A DNA stretch of 64,000 bases from Flavobacterium psychrophilum (GCA_945890865.1 CAMDDB010000006.1:62001-126000); one strand, 5' to 3'. Positions 24,912-34,112 are shown, counted from the stretch's first letter. Program-made: numbers and translations. The notes: generated by a model from the sequence alone, not told the origin.

Positions 24912-25811
24912 ATGACAAAAGCGGTAAAAAAACAAGCCTTAGGAAGAGGTTTATCAGCTTTATTGAGAGATCCAGAAAACGATATCAAATCGGCTTCGGA
25001 TAAAAATGCTGATCAAGTAGTAGGAAATATTATTGAATTAGATATAGATGCTATTGAAATTAATCCCTTTCAACCGAGAACCAATTTTAACGAAGATACA
25101 TTACAAGAATTAGCTAAATCAATCAAAGAATTAGGGGTAATTCAACCAATTACCGTTAGAAAATTGGAATTCAATAACTACCAATTAATTTCCGGAGAAC
25201 GCCGTTTGCGTGCCTGTAAACTAATCGGTTTAAAAACGATTCCAGCCTATATTCGCTTAGCCAACGATAATGAATCTTTGGTAATGGCATTAGTAGAAAA
25301 TATTCAGCGTCATGACCTAGATCCTATCGAAGTCGCTATTTCATACCATCGATTGATTGAAGAAATCAAACTAACACAAGAAGAATTAAGTGAACGTGTA
25401 GGAAAAAACCGCTCTACCATTGCCAATTACTTGCGCCTATTGAAATTGGATCCTATCATTCAAACAGGCATGCGTGATGGTTTCATTTCAATGGGACACG
25501 GAAGAGCATTGATCAATATTGATAATCAGGATGTACAAAGCGATATTTATCATAAAGTAGTTACACAAAATCTTTCTGTAAGAGAAACTGAAGCATTAGT
25601 TAAAAGCTACCAAGACCGTCTAAAACCAAAAACTGCGAAGTTAACCAAAGGAACATCTTTTGAAATAAAAGAAACTGAGAAAAAAGCTATTGCAAATTAT
25701 TTTGGAACAAAAGTCGAGGTGAAAGTTGCCGGGAATGGTAAAGGAAAAATAACGATCCCTTTTCATTCTGAAGAAGATTTTAATCGCTTATTAAAATTAA
25801 TTCACGCTTAG
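24912..25811 (+). CDS. parB: Chromosome partitioning CTPase/DNA-binding protein ParB
   Basis: Binds parS and loads onto DNA as a CTP-dependent clamp. 299 residues. The ParA-stimulating N-terminus has KQALGRGLSALL; the ParB/Srx domain has INPFQPRTNF and ISGERRLRACKLIG (CTP-binding motifs); the HTH domain has LTQEELSERVGKNRSTIANYLRLL followed by ISMGHGRALI; a C-terminal dimerisation segment follows (FHSEEDFNRLLKLI). It lies seven bases after parA and overlaps the next gene by one base. Confidence 0.96.
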   Translation: MTKAVKKQALGRGLSALLRDPENDIKSASDKNADQVVGNIIELDIDAIEINPFQPRTNFNEDTLQELAKSIKELGVIQPITVRKLEFNNYQLISGERRLRACKLIGLKTIPAYIRLANDNESLVMALVENIQRHDLDPIEVAISYHRLIEEIKLTQEELSERVGKNRSTIANYLRLLKLDPIIQTGMRDGFISMGHGRALINIDNQDVQSDIYHKVVTQNLSVRETEALVKSYQDRLKPKTAKLTKGTSFEIKETEKKAIANYFGTKVEVKVAGNGKGKITIPFHSEEDFNRLLKLIHA

Positions 25812-26371
25812 TGAAAAAGATACAATACATACTACTCTTTGCCGTATTGTTGTATCCGATCTATGGACTGGGACAAAAGGAAATTTCGTTGCGCCCTGCT
25901 GACACCACGCGAACGATAATCAATCCGAATGCTCCTGCCAAAGCCGCTTTTTATTCGGCTGTATTTCCAGGACTAGGGCAAGCTTACAACAAAAAATATT
26001 GGAAAATTCCAATTGTATATATCAGTCTGGGAATTGGTTTGTATTCTTATACTTGGAACCAAGAAAAATACCATCTGTATAGAGATGAATATAAAAGACG
26101 TTTGGCGGGAACATCCGATCCAAACCATCCCATTTATAGTGGAAAAAGTGATGATTGGGTAATTCGCGGGCAAAAATTTCACCAAAGAAACAGAGATTTA
26201 TCGGCATTAATTACAGGAGGAATCTACATATTAAATATTGTGGATGCTAATGTTGATGCTCACTTGATGCAATTCAATGTAAACGATAATTTGACTTTAA
26301 AGCCCGAATTAAACCAAAATGATTTTGATTTTAAATACAATTATGGAGTAACATTATCCTATCATTTTTAA
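25811..26371 (+). CDS. DUF5683 domain-containing protein
   Basis: 186 residues starting at a GTG that overlaps the last base of the parB stop (TAGTG), so translation is probably coupled. It has an N-terminal signal-like hydrophobic segment (about residues 4-20, YILLFAVLLYPIYGLG) and the DUF5683 core NAPAKAAFYSAVFPGLGQAY, with two predicted membrane helices, one at WKIPIVYISLGIGLYSYTW. The VFPGLGQ motif is shared with small membrane proteins of unknown function. The location directly after parAB and before dapB-lepB is one I recall as conserved in Flavobacteriaceae. Confidence 0.82.
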   Translation: MKKIQYILLFAVLLYPIYGLGQKEISLRPADTTRTIINPNAPAKAAFYSAVFPGLGQAYNKKYWKIPIVYISLGIGLYSYTWNQEKYHLYRDEYKRRLAGTSDPNHPIYSGKSDDWVIRGQKFHQRNRDLSALITGGIYILNIVDANVDAHLMQFNVNDNLTLKPELNQNDFDFKYNYGVTLSYHF

Positions 26372-26415
26372 CAAATAATTAGGTAACAAATTTGTAATAA
26401 CGCAACTAACACCAA

Positions 26416-27120
26416 ATGAAAATAGCACTTTTAGGTTACGGAAAAATGGGCAAAGTAATTGAAAAAATAGCTTTGGAGCGCGGGCATCAAATTGTATTAC
26501 GAAAAGATAAAGACAGTTCATTTGAAGGACTAAACAATGCTGACGTAGCTATAGATTTTAGTATTCCAACTAGTGCCGTTGAAAATATTTCAGAATGCTT
26601 ATCCCATGGGATTCCTGTAATTTCTGGAACTACTGGTTGGCTAGCTCAGTATCAAAAAATGGTTGATTTATGTTCCGCAAAAAATGGCAGTTTTATTTAT
26701 GGCTCTAATTTTAGCCTAGGAGTTAATGTATTTTTTGAGTTGAACGAATATCTTGCTAAAATGATGACTACCTTGAATCAATACAAGGTTTCCATTTCGG
26801 AAATTCATCATACTCAAAAACTTGATGCCCCTAGTGGAACTGCCATTACCTTAGCTGAAGGCATTATCAAACATAGCAATTATGCCAATTGGACTTTAGA
26901 AACTCCAATAAGCAACGAAATACATATTGAAGCGAAACGCATTGAAAATATTCCAGGAACACACAGCATTTTTTATGACAGTGAAGTCGATCAAATTGAA
27001 ATTAAACATACTGCAAATAGCAGAGAAGGTTTTGCCTATGGAGCCGTAATAGCTGCCGAATGGTTGATAGGGAAAATAGGAGTTTTCACAATGAAAGACG
27101 TACTTGGACTAAAAGAATAA
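26416..27120 (+). CDS. dapB: 4-hydroxy-tetrahydrodipicolinate reductase
   Basis: Reduces HTPA with NAD(P)H in the diaminopimelate-lysine pathway. 234 residues, slightly short but normal for Bacteroidetes. The nucleotide loop is MKIALLGYGKMGKVIE; the catalytic block is EIHHTQKLDAPSGTA, containing the HH pair and the DAPSGTA substrate loop; the substrate-side segment is GSNFSLGVNVFF. It is in the plus-strand series parA-parB-DUF5683-dapB-lepB, with 44-base and 42-base gaps either side. Confidence 0.96.
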   Translation: MKIALLGYGKMGKVIEKIALERGHQIVLRKDKDSSFEGLNNADVAIDFSIPTSAVENISECLSHGIPVISGTTGWLAQYQKMVDLCSAKNGSFIYGSNFSLGVNVFFELNEYLAKMMTTLNQYKVSISEIHHTQKLDAPSGTAITLAEGIIKHSNYANWTLETPISNEIHIEAKRIENIPGTHSIFYDSEVDQIEIKHTANSREGFAYGAVIAAEWLIGKIGVFTMKDVLGLKE

Positions 27121-27162
27121 AAATTAACAATAAGACAATTTAAACAATTAAACACTATTTAA

Positions 27163-28719
27163 ATGGAAACATCAGGCTGGTTACTTTTAATCGTATTTGC
27201 ACAAGTCCTTCACGGAATTAGCACATGGAAATTGTATGTAAAAGCGGGAAGAAAAGCATGGGAAGCATTTGTTCCGGTGTATAATGGAATCGTATTAATG
27301 AAGATCATTAATCGACCAAAATATTGGATACTGTTGTTATTTATTCCGGTGATTAATTTGTTTTTATTTCCAATTATTTGGATAGAAACATTGAGAACCT
27401 TCGGAAAAAAATCAACACTTGATATGCTCCTTGGTGTATTTACTTTAGGATTTTACGTAGCTTATGTAAATTATACACAAGAAGTTATTTATCATGAAAA
27501 ACGGGACTTAAAAGCACCAAATAAAACGATGGATACCATTGGATCACTATCCTTTGCTATTGTTGTTGCTACCTTAGTTCACACTTATTTTATTCAACCT
27601 TTTACTATTCCAACTTCTTCATTAGAAAAATCATTATTAGTGGGCGATTTCCTTTTTGTAAGTAAGTTTAATTATGGAGCTAGAACACCCATGACACCTA
27701 TAGCAGCTCCTATGGTTCATGATACATTACCTCTAATTAAAGTAAAATCGTATGCTGAAAAACCACAACTACCCTACTTTAGATTTCCAGCCTTACAAAA
27801 AATTGAACGCAATGATATTGTTGTTTTTAACTGGCCCGCTGATACGTTGTATCACATGTACAAAGCTGCCGACAAACGCTATGACAAACCTATCGACAAA
27901 AAAACCAATTATGTAAAACGTTGTACGGCTATACCTGGAGATAAAATAGAACTAAAAGGTGGTGTAGTTTATATCAATGGCAAAGAATCTATACTTCCTG
28001 AAAGAGCTAAACCACAATATTCCTACAAAGTAGCTTGGGACGGAAAAACCCAAGTAAATTTGGATTACATCAAACAAGAACTTCATATTACGGATGCTTT
28101 TGGGCAAATTGCAAACGATACTTTATTATTTAGTGCATTACCTCAAGAATCAGTTGATCGTATCAAAAATATTCCTGGTATCACTAAAATTGAACGCATT
28201 ATTCATAAAGAAGCTGACCCCGCTATTTTTCCAGGTTCTAAAAATTGGAATGTTGACAACTTAGGTCCAATTTATATTCCTGAAGCCGGTAAAACTATAT
28301 CGCTTACAAAAGAAACACTTCCTTTTTACAAAAAAATCATAAGTGAATATGAAGGTAAGGAGTTAATTGTAACTGGAAACGAAATTAGAATTGATGGAAA
28401 AGTGGCTACTTCCTATACTTTTGAACAAGATTACTATTGGATGATGGGAGATAACCGTCATAACTCCTTAGACTCTCGTAATTGGGGATTTGTGCCAGCA
28501 GATCACATTGTGGGAAAACCCATATTTATTTGGATGAGTATTGATGGTATCAATGATGGCATAAAAAACTGGAGCATCCGTTGGGATCGCTTATTCACTA
28601 CTGTTAGTGGAACCGGCCAACCCCAATCTTATTTTAAATATTTCTTGTTTGCTTTAGCGGGGTATTTTGCCTTTGATTATTTTAGAAACAAGAAAAAGAA
28701 GAAAGACGAAGAAGCTTAA
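27163..28719 (+). CDS. lepB: Signal peptidase I, long Bacteroidetes form
   Basis: Membrane serine-lysine protease that removes signal peptides. At 518 residues it is much longer than E. coli LepB. The first ~120 residues form a DUF5684-like membrane region (WLLLIVFAQVLHGISTWKLY, KYWILLLFIPVINLFLFPII). A further membrane helix leads to the catalytic block TIPTSSLEKSLLVGD, where the serine stands in the SSLEKSL context. The lysine region is NYVKRCTAIPGDKIELKGG and the C-terminal box is MMGDNRHNSLDSRNWGFVP. A large insertion separates the last two boxes. One C-terminal membrane helix (YFLFALAGYFAFDYF) ends in a lysine-rich tail. A terminator follows at 28734-28774. Confidence 0.95.
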   Translation: METSGWLLLIVFAQVLHGISTWKLYVKAGRKAWEAFVPVYNGIVLMKIINRPKYWILLLFIPVINLFLFPIIWIETLRTFGKKSTLDMLLGVFTLGFYVAYVNYTQEVIYHEKRDLKAPNKTMDTIGSLSFAIVVATLVHTYFIQPFTIPTSSLEKSLLVGDFLFVSKFNYGARTPMTPIAAPMVHDTLPLIKVKSYAEKPQLPYFRFPALQKIERNDIVVFNWPADTLYHMYKAADKRYDKPIDKKTNYVKRCTAIPGDKIELKGGVVYINGKESILPERAKPQYSYKVAWDGKTQVNLDYIKQELHITDAFGQIANDTLLFSALPQESVDRIKNIPGITKIERIIHKEADPAIFPGSKNWNVDNLGPIYIPEAGKTISLTKETLPFYKKIISEYEGKELIVTGNEIRIDGKVATSYTFEQDYYWMMGDNRHNSLDSRNWGFVPADHIVGKPIFIWMSIDGINDGIKNWSIRWDRLFTTVSGTGQPQSYFKYFLFALAGYFAFDYFRNKKKKKDEEA

Positions 28720-28733
28720 TTCATACGCATTAA

Positions 28734-28774
28734 AATTTCACTAATTAGCTTATTTTATTCTAATTAGTGAAATT
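28734..28774 (+). terminator. Hairpin terminator after lepB
   Basis: A perfect 15-bp inverted repeat, AATTTCACTAATTAG with CTAATTAGTGAAATT, and an 11-base loop, followed by CTGTTTTT. It lies 15 bases after the lepB stop and 18 bases before the wbqC-like start. Confidence 0.65.
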
Positions 28775-28791
28775 CTGTTTTTATATAATTT

Positions 28792-29409
28792 ATGATGAAG
28801 AACCTCCTTATACATCCAAGCTATTTCCCGTCTATCAGTCATTATATTGCAATTGTTCAGGCAGCTACCGTTACGTTTGAAATGGAAGACAATTTCCAAA
28901 AACAAACCAACCGAAACCGGATGTATATTTATAGCCCGAATGGAATTCAATTACTCAACGTCCCTATAAAACATAGCAAAGAAAAACATCAGAAATACAA
29001 AGATGTTCGCATTGAAAATGACTTTGCTTGGCAAAAAAATCATTTCAAATCCTTAGAAGCAGCTTATCGAACTTCTCCATTTTTTGAATATTTTGAAGAT
29101 GATTTTAGACCCCTTTTTGAAAAAAGACACACTTTCATCATGGATTTGAATTTAGAACTATTTGAATTGGTAAACGACAGTTTAGGATTAACCATAACAC
29201 CTAATAGAACAGTCGAATTTTTTCAAAACGTAACCGATTTTAGCGATTATAGAGCACTAGTAAACGGCAAAAAAGATCCCACACAAATTGAAGCTTACAC
29301 CCAAGTATTTCATGAAAAACATGGGTTTCTAAATAATTTAAGTATTTTAGACTTGTTATTTAATGAAGGCCGCTATGCCGTAGATTATTTAAAAAATCAA
29401 TCGCTATAA
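28792..29409 (+). CDS. WbqC family protein
   Basis: 205 residues matching the WbqC-like family: an N-terminal HPSYFPSISHYIAIVQA, then QKQTNRNRMYIYSPNGIQLL and VPIKHSKEKHQKYKDVRIEN, the family's conserved strands. The central segment WQKNHFKSLEAAYRTSPFFE is also characteristic. WbqC proteins are tied to O-antigen or other polysaccharide synthesis in some species, but the reaction is not established. It follows lepB across a terminator, and its 3' end overlaps the convergent gene at 29404 by six bases. Confidence 0.85.
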   Translation: MMKNLLIHPSYFPSISHYIAIVQAATVTFEMEDNFQKQTNRNRMYIYSPNGIQLLNVPIKHSKEKHQKYKDVRIENDFAWQKNHFKSLEAAYRTSPFFEYFEDDFRPLFEKRHTFIMDLNLELFELVNDSLGLTITPNRTVEFFQNVTDFSDYRALVNGKKDPTQIEAYTQVFHEKHGFLNNLSILDLLFNEGRYAVDYLKNQSL

Positions 29410-30447
29410 ATTAGTGGTAGCATTGATCTTTAAACGGGCAATTTGAGGAAAATGATCGCTTTGAATGAAATAATCCAAAGACATAAATTGCTTCACTTCT
29501 ATAAAATTTTCCACAAAAATGAAATCAATTCTAGCCGGATAATAGCTGTAATTATACGATTTTCCAAAGCCTGTTCCAGCTTCTTCAAAGGCATCTTTTA
29601 AATCTCCTTTAATGGTTCGGTACACATAGGAAAAAGCGCTATTATTAAGGTCTCCACAAATAATTTTAGGATAATGACACGAAGCGCAATGTGCTTTTAT
29701 TAATTCGGATTGGTACTGCTGCTGACGGAAGGCCTTACTGATGTTATTAAAAATAAATTTGGAGCGCTTTTCATCCATTTCCTGATTGATATCGGCACTA
29801 ATTTTTACCGATTCTAAATGCATGCTATACACGCGAAGGGTATCTTTATCCTTTACTATATCTGCATAAATAACACTATTATAGGAATTAGGAAATTCTA
29901 TCTCGCCAGAATTTACTATTCTAAATTTAGAATAGATCGCTTGACCAAATTTCAAACGATCGCCCTCTAGTTTTACCAATTTATATTTGAACATATTCAC
30001 ATTGACATCGTCATTAGGTGAGTAATCCTGCAAACATAAAATATCAGGCTGTTCGTCGAGTAATAAATTTGAAATTTGAAACGGTACATCGTCATTAGGT
30101 AACCATTCATACAAATTAAATAATCGGACATTGTAACTCATCAATTTAATATCGTTTGGCTCTTCCGGCAAATTGGTTTCCGAAAATTTATAAAACCGAT
30201 TTAAAAAGGAAATACCTAATAATAATAAAATTCCAGACAGTATCATTTGACGCTTTAACTGCAATAACCAATACAGAAAAAACAAAAAGTTAATCATTAA
30301 GAAAAATGGAAGTACCAAAGTCAACACACTTAAAAAAGGAAACGCTTTAGGTGCTAAAAAAGGCAAGGTATAAGCAACAAAAGTAGCTACAGCAAATACT
30401 ATATTCAAATAAAAAATTAATTTGGACCACCAACTTTGCTGCTGCAT
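29404..30447 (-). CDS. Membrane-anchored endonuclease/exonuclease/phosphatase family protein
   Basis: 347 residues. Three N-terminal membrane helices (about residues 10-90; for example LIFYLNIVFAVATFVAYTLPF and ILSGILLLLGISFL) precede an EEP catalytic domain with MSYNVRLFNLYEW, ILCLQDYSPNDD, YSMHLESVK, KIICGDLNNSAFS and the terminal IQSDHFPQIA. The usual metal-binding glutamate of the LQE motif is aspartate here, a conservative change; the GDxN and SDHxP motifs are intact. The substrate could be a phosphodiester or phospholipid; sequence does not decide. It overlaps the convergent WbqC gene and lies five bases after the rhomboid gene. Confidence 0.88.
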   Translation of the reverse strand: MQQQSWWSKLIFYLNIVFAVATFVAYTLPFLAPKAFPFLSVLTLVLPFFLMINFLFFLYWLLQLKRQMILSGILLLLGISFLNRFYKFSETNLPEEPNDIKLMSYNVRLFNLYEWLPNDDVPFQISNLLLDEQPDILCLQDYSPNDDVNVNMFKYKLVKLEGDRLKFGQAIYSKFRIVNSGEIEFPNSYNSVIYADIVKDKDTLRVYSMHLESVKISADINQEMDEKRSKFIFNNISKAFRQQQYQSELIKAHCASCHYPKIICGDLNNSAFSYVYRTIKGDLKDAFEEAGTGFGKSYNYSYYPARIDFIFVENFIEVKQFMSLDYFIQSDHFPQIARLKINATTNL

Positions 30448-30452
30448 TGTGC

Positions 30453-31316
30453 TTATTTTCCTGCTTTAAATAAAAATTCTTTTTCCTCTTTTGTCAAACA
30501 ATCATAACCCGATTGACTGATTTTATCTAAAATTTCGTCGATTTGTTTTTGGAACATCTCATTATTTTGACCATACGAATGTACCGATTTTTTTTCGGTA
30601 TTTCGATGTATTTTTCTAAATGGTGTTTTAGGTTTAGGACTAAAAACTGTTACCAAACGATCCAAAAATTTTGATAAGGGTTTGGTAAGATCGACACCTT
30701 TTTTCAACAATTGAATGTAGATAAACCCGAAAAGGGCACCCCCAAAATGAGCCATATGACCGCCCATATTTTCAAGCGGTAGCTGGATCAAATCCATCAA
30801 TAAAACAAAAAAAGCGACATGCCATAGTTTTACAGTTCCCACTAAAGGAATACGCAATAACATAAATGGCGCATAGGTTGTAGTAGCTATCAAAAGTGCC
30901 ATAATGGCTCCACTTGCTCCCACCAATAAAGAAATTTTTTGCAATACAAAATACATTACAATAAAAGTCAATCCAGAAAAAACACCTCCCAAAAGGTACA
31001 CTCCAAATAATTGCTTATCGGTAAAATACGTATTGAATAATCGACCCGAAAAATGCAACACCAATACATTAAAAATCAAATGAAAAACGCCTGCATGAAA
31101 AAAATTAAACGTCAAAATTGTCCAGGGCTTCTCAAAAAACGCTACTATATTAGAAGATAAGGCTACATAATCAAAATAAGAAAACCCAATTCCCGAAAAT
31201 TTCAATACCACATCGACTAGGGTAGCCAATACAAAAAGGCCAATGTTCCAAAAGAGTAATTTTTGAACCATACCTCCCGTTCTGTATTGCAGCTTTATAT
31301 CGTCTATAATGTTCAT
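30453..31316 (-). CDS. Rhomboid family intramembrane serine protease
   Basis: Six-helix membrane protease, 287 residues. The catalytic serine is in LLVGASGAIMALL (GxSG) and the histidine in GGHMAHFGGALFGF. The helix 1-2 region has the family FNFFHAGVFHLIFNVLVL. After the membrane core there is a soluble C-terminal tail of about 80 residues, rich in lysine, ending QSGYDCLTKEEKEFLFKAGK; this tail with a terminal helical DUF6576-type segment is common in Bacteroidetes rhomboids. It lies 14 bases after the second rhomboid gene, in one transcript. Confidence 0.93.
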   Translation of the reverse strand: MNIIDDIKLQYRTGGMVQKLLFWNIGLFVLATLVDVVLKFSGIGFSYFDYVALSSNIVAFFEKPWTILTFNFFHAGVFHLIFNVLVLHFSGRLFNTYFTDKQLFGVYLLGGVFSGLTFIVMYFVLQKISLLVGASGAIMALLIATTTYAPFMLLRIPLVGTVKLWHVAFFVLLMDLIQLPLENMGGHMAHFGGALFGFIYIQLLKKGVDLTKPLSKFLDRLVTVFSPKPKTPFRKIHRNTEKKSVHSYGQNNEMFQKQIDEILDKISQSGYDCLTKEEKEFLFKAGK

Positions 31317-31330
31317 CGGTATTCTATTAT

Positions 31331-32083
31331 CTAAAAAGATTTTCTATCCCAGCGGTTGTTATTGAATTGATTTTTCTTCCAATACCACATCATTAAAAAG
31401 CCCACTACAGCGCCTCCCACGTGAGCAAAATGGGCAATTCCACCTCCAAAAATGCTATAGCCCGTTACACCAGAAAATAAATCCAATAAGACAATAGCAG
31501 GCACAAAATATTTGGCTTTAATAGGCACAGGAATAAACATCAAAGCAAGTTCTGCATTGGGAAACATAAAAGCAAAAGCGACCAACAAGCCATATATAGC
31601 TCCAGTAGCTCCCACAGTAGGCGTCAAGGCGCTTATCATGGCATCAAAAGTTGAGGGTGACAATACGTCTTGCCAGGACGTCATGAATTTACCTTCGTTG
31701 AGTATTTTGAATATTTCTGCTTTTTGAAAACCATTTGTAATTAGCGTATTTAAACCATCATGAAAATAATAATAGTTCACTCCTGAATGCACCAAAGCAG
31801 CTCCAATTCCGCAGGAAAAATAAAAGAACAAAAATTTCTTAGGACCCCAAAATTGTTCTAAAGCACTTCCAAAAGACACTAATGCAAACATATTGAAAAA
31901 AATATGCATGAGGTTTCCATGCATAAACATGTGCGATAGGGGTTGCCACAATTGAAATTTATCACTTTCAAAATAATGTAGCGCTAATAAATCCGTGGCT
32001 TGAGGCACAAAGTAACTCCCTACGAAAAATAAAATATTTAAGATTAATAACTGTTTTACAGTATTGGTCATGTTGTTCATCAT
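31331..32083 (-). CDS. Rhomboid family protein with GATG in place of GASG
   Basis: 250 residues with six predicted membrane helices and rhomboid landmarks: SHMFMHGNLMHIFFNMFAL in the helix 1-2 loop, and AHFAHVGGAVVGF with the catalytic histidine. The catalytic serine motif GxSG reads TVGATGAIYG here, so threonine replaces serine (codon ACT on the minus strand). It may be slow, altered or inactive (an iRhom-like pseudoprotease). The N-terminus starts inside the last codons of mutL (four-base overlap), so it is translated with mutL; the active-looking rhomboid follows. Confidence 0.9.
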   Translation of the reverse strand: MMNNMTNTVKQLLILNILFFVGSYFVPQATDLLALHYFESDKFQLWQPLSHMFMHGNLMHIFFNMFALVSFGSALEQFWGPKKFLFFYFSCGIGAALVHSGVNYYYFHDGLNTLITNGFQKAEIFKILNEGKFMTSWQDVLSPSTFDAMISALTPTVGATGAIYGLLVAFAFMFPNAELALMFIPVPIKAKYFVPAIVLLDLFSGVTGYSIFGGGIAHFAHVGGAVVGFLMMWYWKKNQFNNNRWDRKSF

Positions 32084-33930
32084 AGTGCAAATCTTTTATC
32101 TAAATCTTCTACCGTAAAGGTAATAAAAGTGGGTTTTTGAAAAGGAGAAATAGTAGGTTCTTTACAAGCAAATAATGAATTTACCAGATTCTCTTGCTCC
32201 TTATCCGTTAAATATGTACCGGATTTAACCGCTAAACTTTTAGCCATAGATTTGGCAATCGTGTCGCTTTGTGAAAAACTACTTTCAGGAATTTCGTTTT
32301 GTAAATTGTTGATGAGTTCTTCTAATACGATCGAAACCTCACTTTCAGCCATTGCTAGAGGCAAACCCGATATTTGAACAGTATCGGCAGTAAAAGTATC
32401 AAAAATGAAACCTGTATTTTCTAAAGTGGACTGCATCTCGCGTAACAATTGTATTTCGCTAGTGGAAAAAAATAAAGTTAATGGAAACAACAACTGTTGG
32501 CTTGCCGCTTTTTGAATGGTAATATTAGTTAAAAATTGTTCGTATAAAACCCGTTGGTGCGCTCTGCGTTGATCCATCACTAGCATTCCGGATTTGATGG
32601 CACTAACAATATATTTTTTGTGAATTTGATACGTTGTATGAGCCATAGACTCGCTGGTTTGTTCATCAAATAATGAACCTGTAACTTCGGTACTTTCAAA
32701 AGAAAAAGAAGCTAATTCTTCGGTATCTTGCTTTAGTCCCACATACAAACTCTCCCAATTGGCTTGTGCAATATCCTTTTTATAACTGCCAAAAGTATTT
32801 AATGATTTTGAGGGTTTTTCAGACGCAAATGGATTGAATCCAGCGTCTACTTGAATGGTAGGAAAATCGGCGGTTTTATCTTTATATTGGTAGGGCGTAT
32901 CAAGGTTTGCATCGCGTTCAAAATCGAGAATTGGCGACACATTAAATTGCCCTAAGCTGTGTTTCACCGCCGAACGCAAAATAGCATACAAAGAATGCTC
33001 ATCGTCAAACTTGATTTCGGTTTTGGTAGGATGAATATTGATGTCAATTGTATGAGGCGGAACTTGCAAGTATAAAAAATAACTGGGTTGATTACCTTCT
33101 TTCAACAAGCCTTCAAAGGCACTCATGATGGCATGATGTAAATACGGACTTTTGATGTATCTATCGTTCACAAAGAAAAACTGTTCGCCTCGACTTTTTT
33201 TAGAAAATTCAGGTTTTCCTACAAAACCCTTTATTTTAATGAGATCGGTATCTTCGGAAACCGGTACTAATTTTTCATTCGTTTTACCACCAAATAGTGT
33301 CACTATTCTTTGTCGCCTATTTGATCCTGGCAAATTGAACAACTCACTCCCATTGTGGATTAATGTAAATGAAATAGAGGGATGTGCTAAGGCTACCCGA
33401 TGAAATTCATCCAATACATGACGCAACTCGACTGTTTCCGATTTTAAAAAATTGCGTCGGGCCGGAATATTAAAAAACAAGTTTTTCACTGCAAAAGAAG
33501 TTCCTTTAGGCAAAACGGCGACCTCTTGGGAGGTTAATTTACTCCCTTCGATAACTATATGATTTCCCAATTCTTCTTGGTCTTGTTTGGTCTTCATTTC
33601 TACATGGGCAATGGCCGCAATAGAGGCCAAAGCTTCTCCACGGAAACCTTTGGTATGTAAATCAAATAAATCTTCAGCTTGGCGAATTTTAGATGTAGCG
33701 TGGCGTTCAAAACACAACCGAGCATCGGTAGTATTCATTCCTAATCCATTATCGATTACTTGCACCAAGGTTTTTCCTGCTTCTTTTACAATCAATTTTA
33801 TGTCGGATGCTTTGGCATCGACAGCATTTTCTAACAGTTCTTTAACAACAGAGGCCGGGCGTTGCACCACTTCTCCTGCTGCAATTTGATTGGCTACGTG
33901 ATCCGGTAATAATTGAATAATTCCAGACAT
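32080..33930 (-). CDS. mutL: DNA mismatch repair protein MutL, metal-site motifs lost
   Basis: Links MutS mismatch recognition to strand removal. 616 residues. The N-terminal GHKL ATPase is intact: ELLENAVDAKASD, VIDNGLGM, TKGFRGEALASIAAIAHV and VGKPEFSKKSRGEQFFFVN. A linker follows (about residues 340-430), then a C-terminal dimerisation domain. The endonuclease motif DQHA(x)2E(x)4E reads DQRRAHQRVLYE, and the C-terminal CPHGRP motif reads SPFQKP, so the nuclease metal site appears lost. It overlaps the second rhomboid by four bases and has a -7 box at 33962-33969. Confidence 0.95.
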   Translation of the reverse strand: MSGIIQLLPDHVANQIAAGEVVQRPASVVKELLENAVDAKASDIKLIVKEAGKTLVQVIDNGLGMNTTDARLCFERHATSKIRQAEDLFDLHTKGFRGEALASIAAIAHVEMKTKQDQEELGNHIVIEGSKLTSQEVAVLPKGTSFAVKNLFFNIPARRNFLKSETVELRHVLDEFHRVALAHPSISFTLIHNGSELFNLPGSNRRQRIVTLFGGKTNEKLVPVSEDTDLIKIKGFVGKPEFSKKSRGEQFFFVNDRYIKSPYLHHAIMSAFEGLLKEGNQPSYFLYLQVPPHTIDINIHPTKTEIKFDDEHSLYAILRSAVKHSLGQFNVSPILDFERDANLDTPYQYKDKTADFPTIQVDAGFNPFASEKPSKSLNTFGSYKKDIAQANWESLYVGLKQDTEELASFSFESTEVTGSLFDEQTSESMAHTTYQIHKKYIVSAIKSGMLVMDQRRAHQRVLYEQFLTNITIQKAASQQLLFPLTLFFSTSEIQLLREMQSTLENTGFIFDTFTADTVQISGLPLAMAESEVSIVLEELINNLQNEIPESSFSQSDTIAKSMAKSLAVKSGTYLTDKEQENLVNSLFACKEPTISPFQKPTFITFTVEDLDKRFAL

Positions 33931-33961
33931 TAATCTGAGGTGTTTTTATTAGATGATGTTA

Positions 33962-33969
33962 CAAATTTA
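33962..33969 (-). promoter_or_regulatory. -7 box of the mutL-rhomboid transcript
   Basis: Minus-strand TAAATTTG, a full TAnnTTTG match, 31 bases before the mutL ATG; no matching -33 TTG is seen. Confidence 0.45.
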
Positions 33970-34040
33970 TGAAATTTTATGCTGGTTTTTACGCCTATAA
34001 AATTGGAACAACAGAAAAGTTAGTAACAAAAATGGCAGCG

Positions 34041-34086
34041 AAAAAAAAATCACAGCTTTGCTCCCTATATAAGTTGCCCGCTGTGA
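34041..34086 (-). terminator. Terminator after ribH
   Basis: Minus-strand TCACAGC and GCTGTGA form a 7-bp stem around a 23-base loop, followed by nine T (A-run at 34041-34049). It starts 26 bases after the ribH stop. The loop is long for an intrinsic terminator, but the position and T-run fit. Confidence 0.5.
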
Positions 34087-34112
34087 AATGTATTTTTTTA
34101 TTCTAAAAAGAA

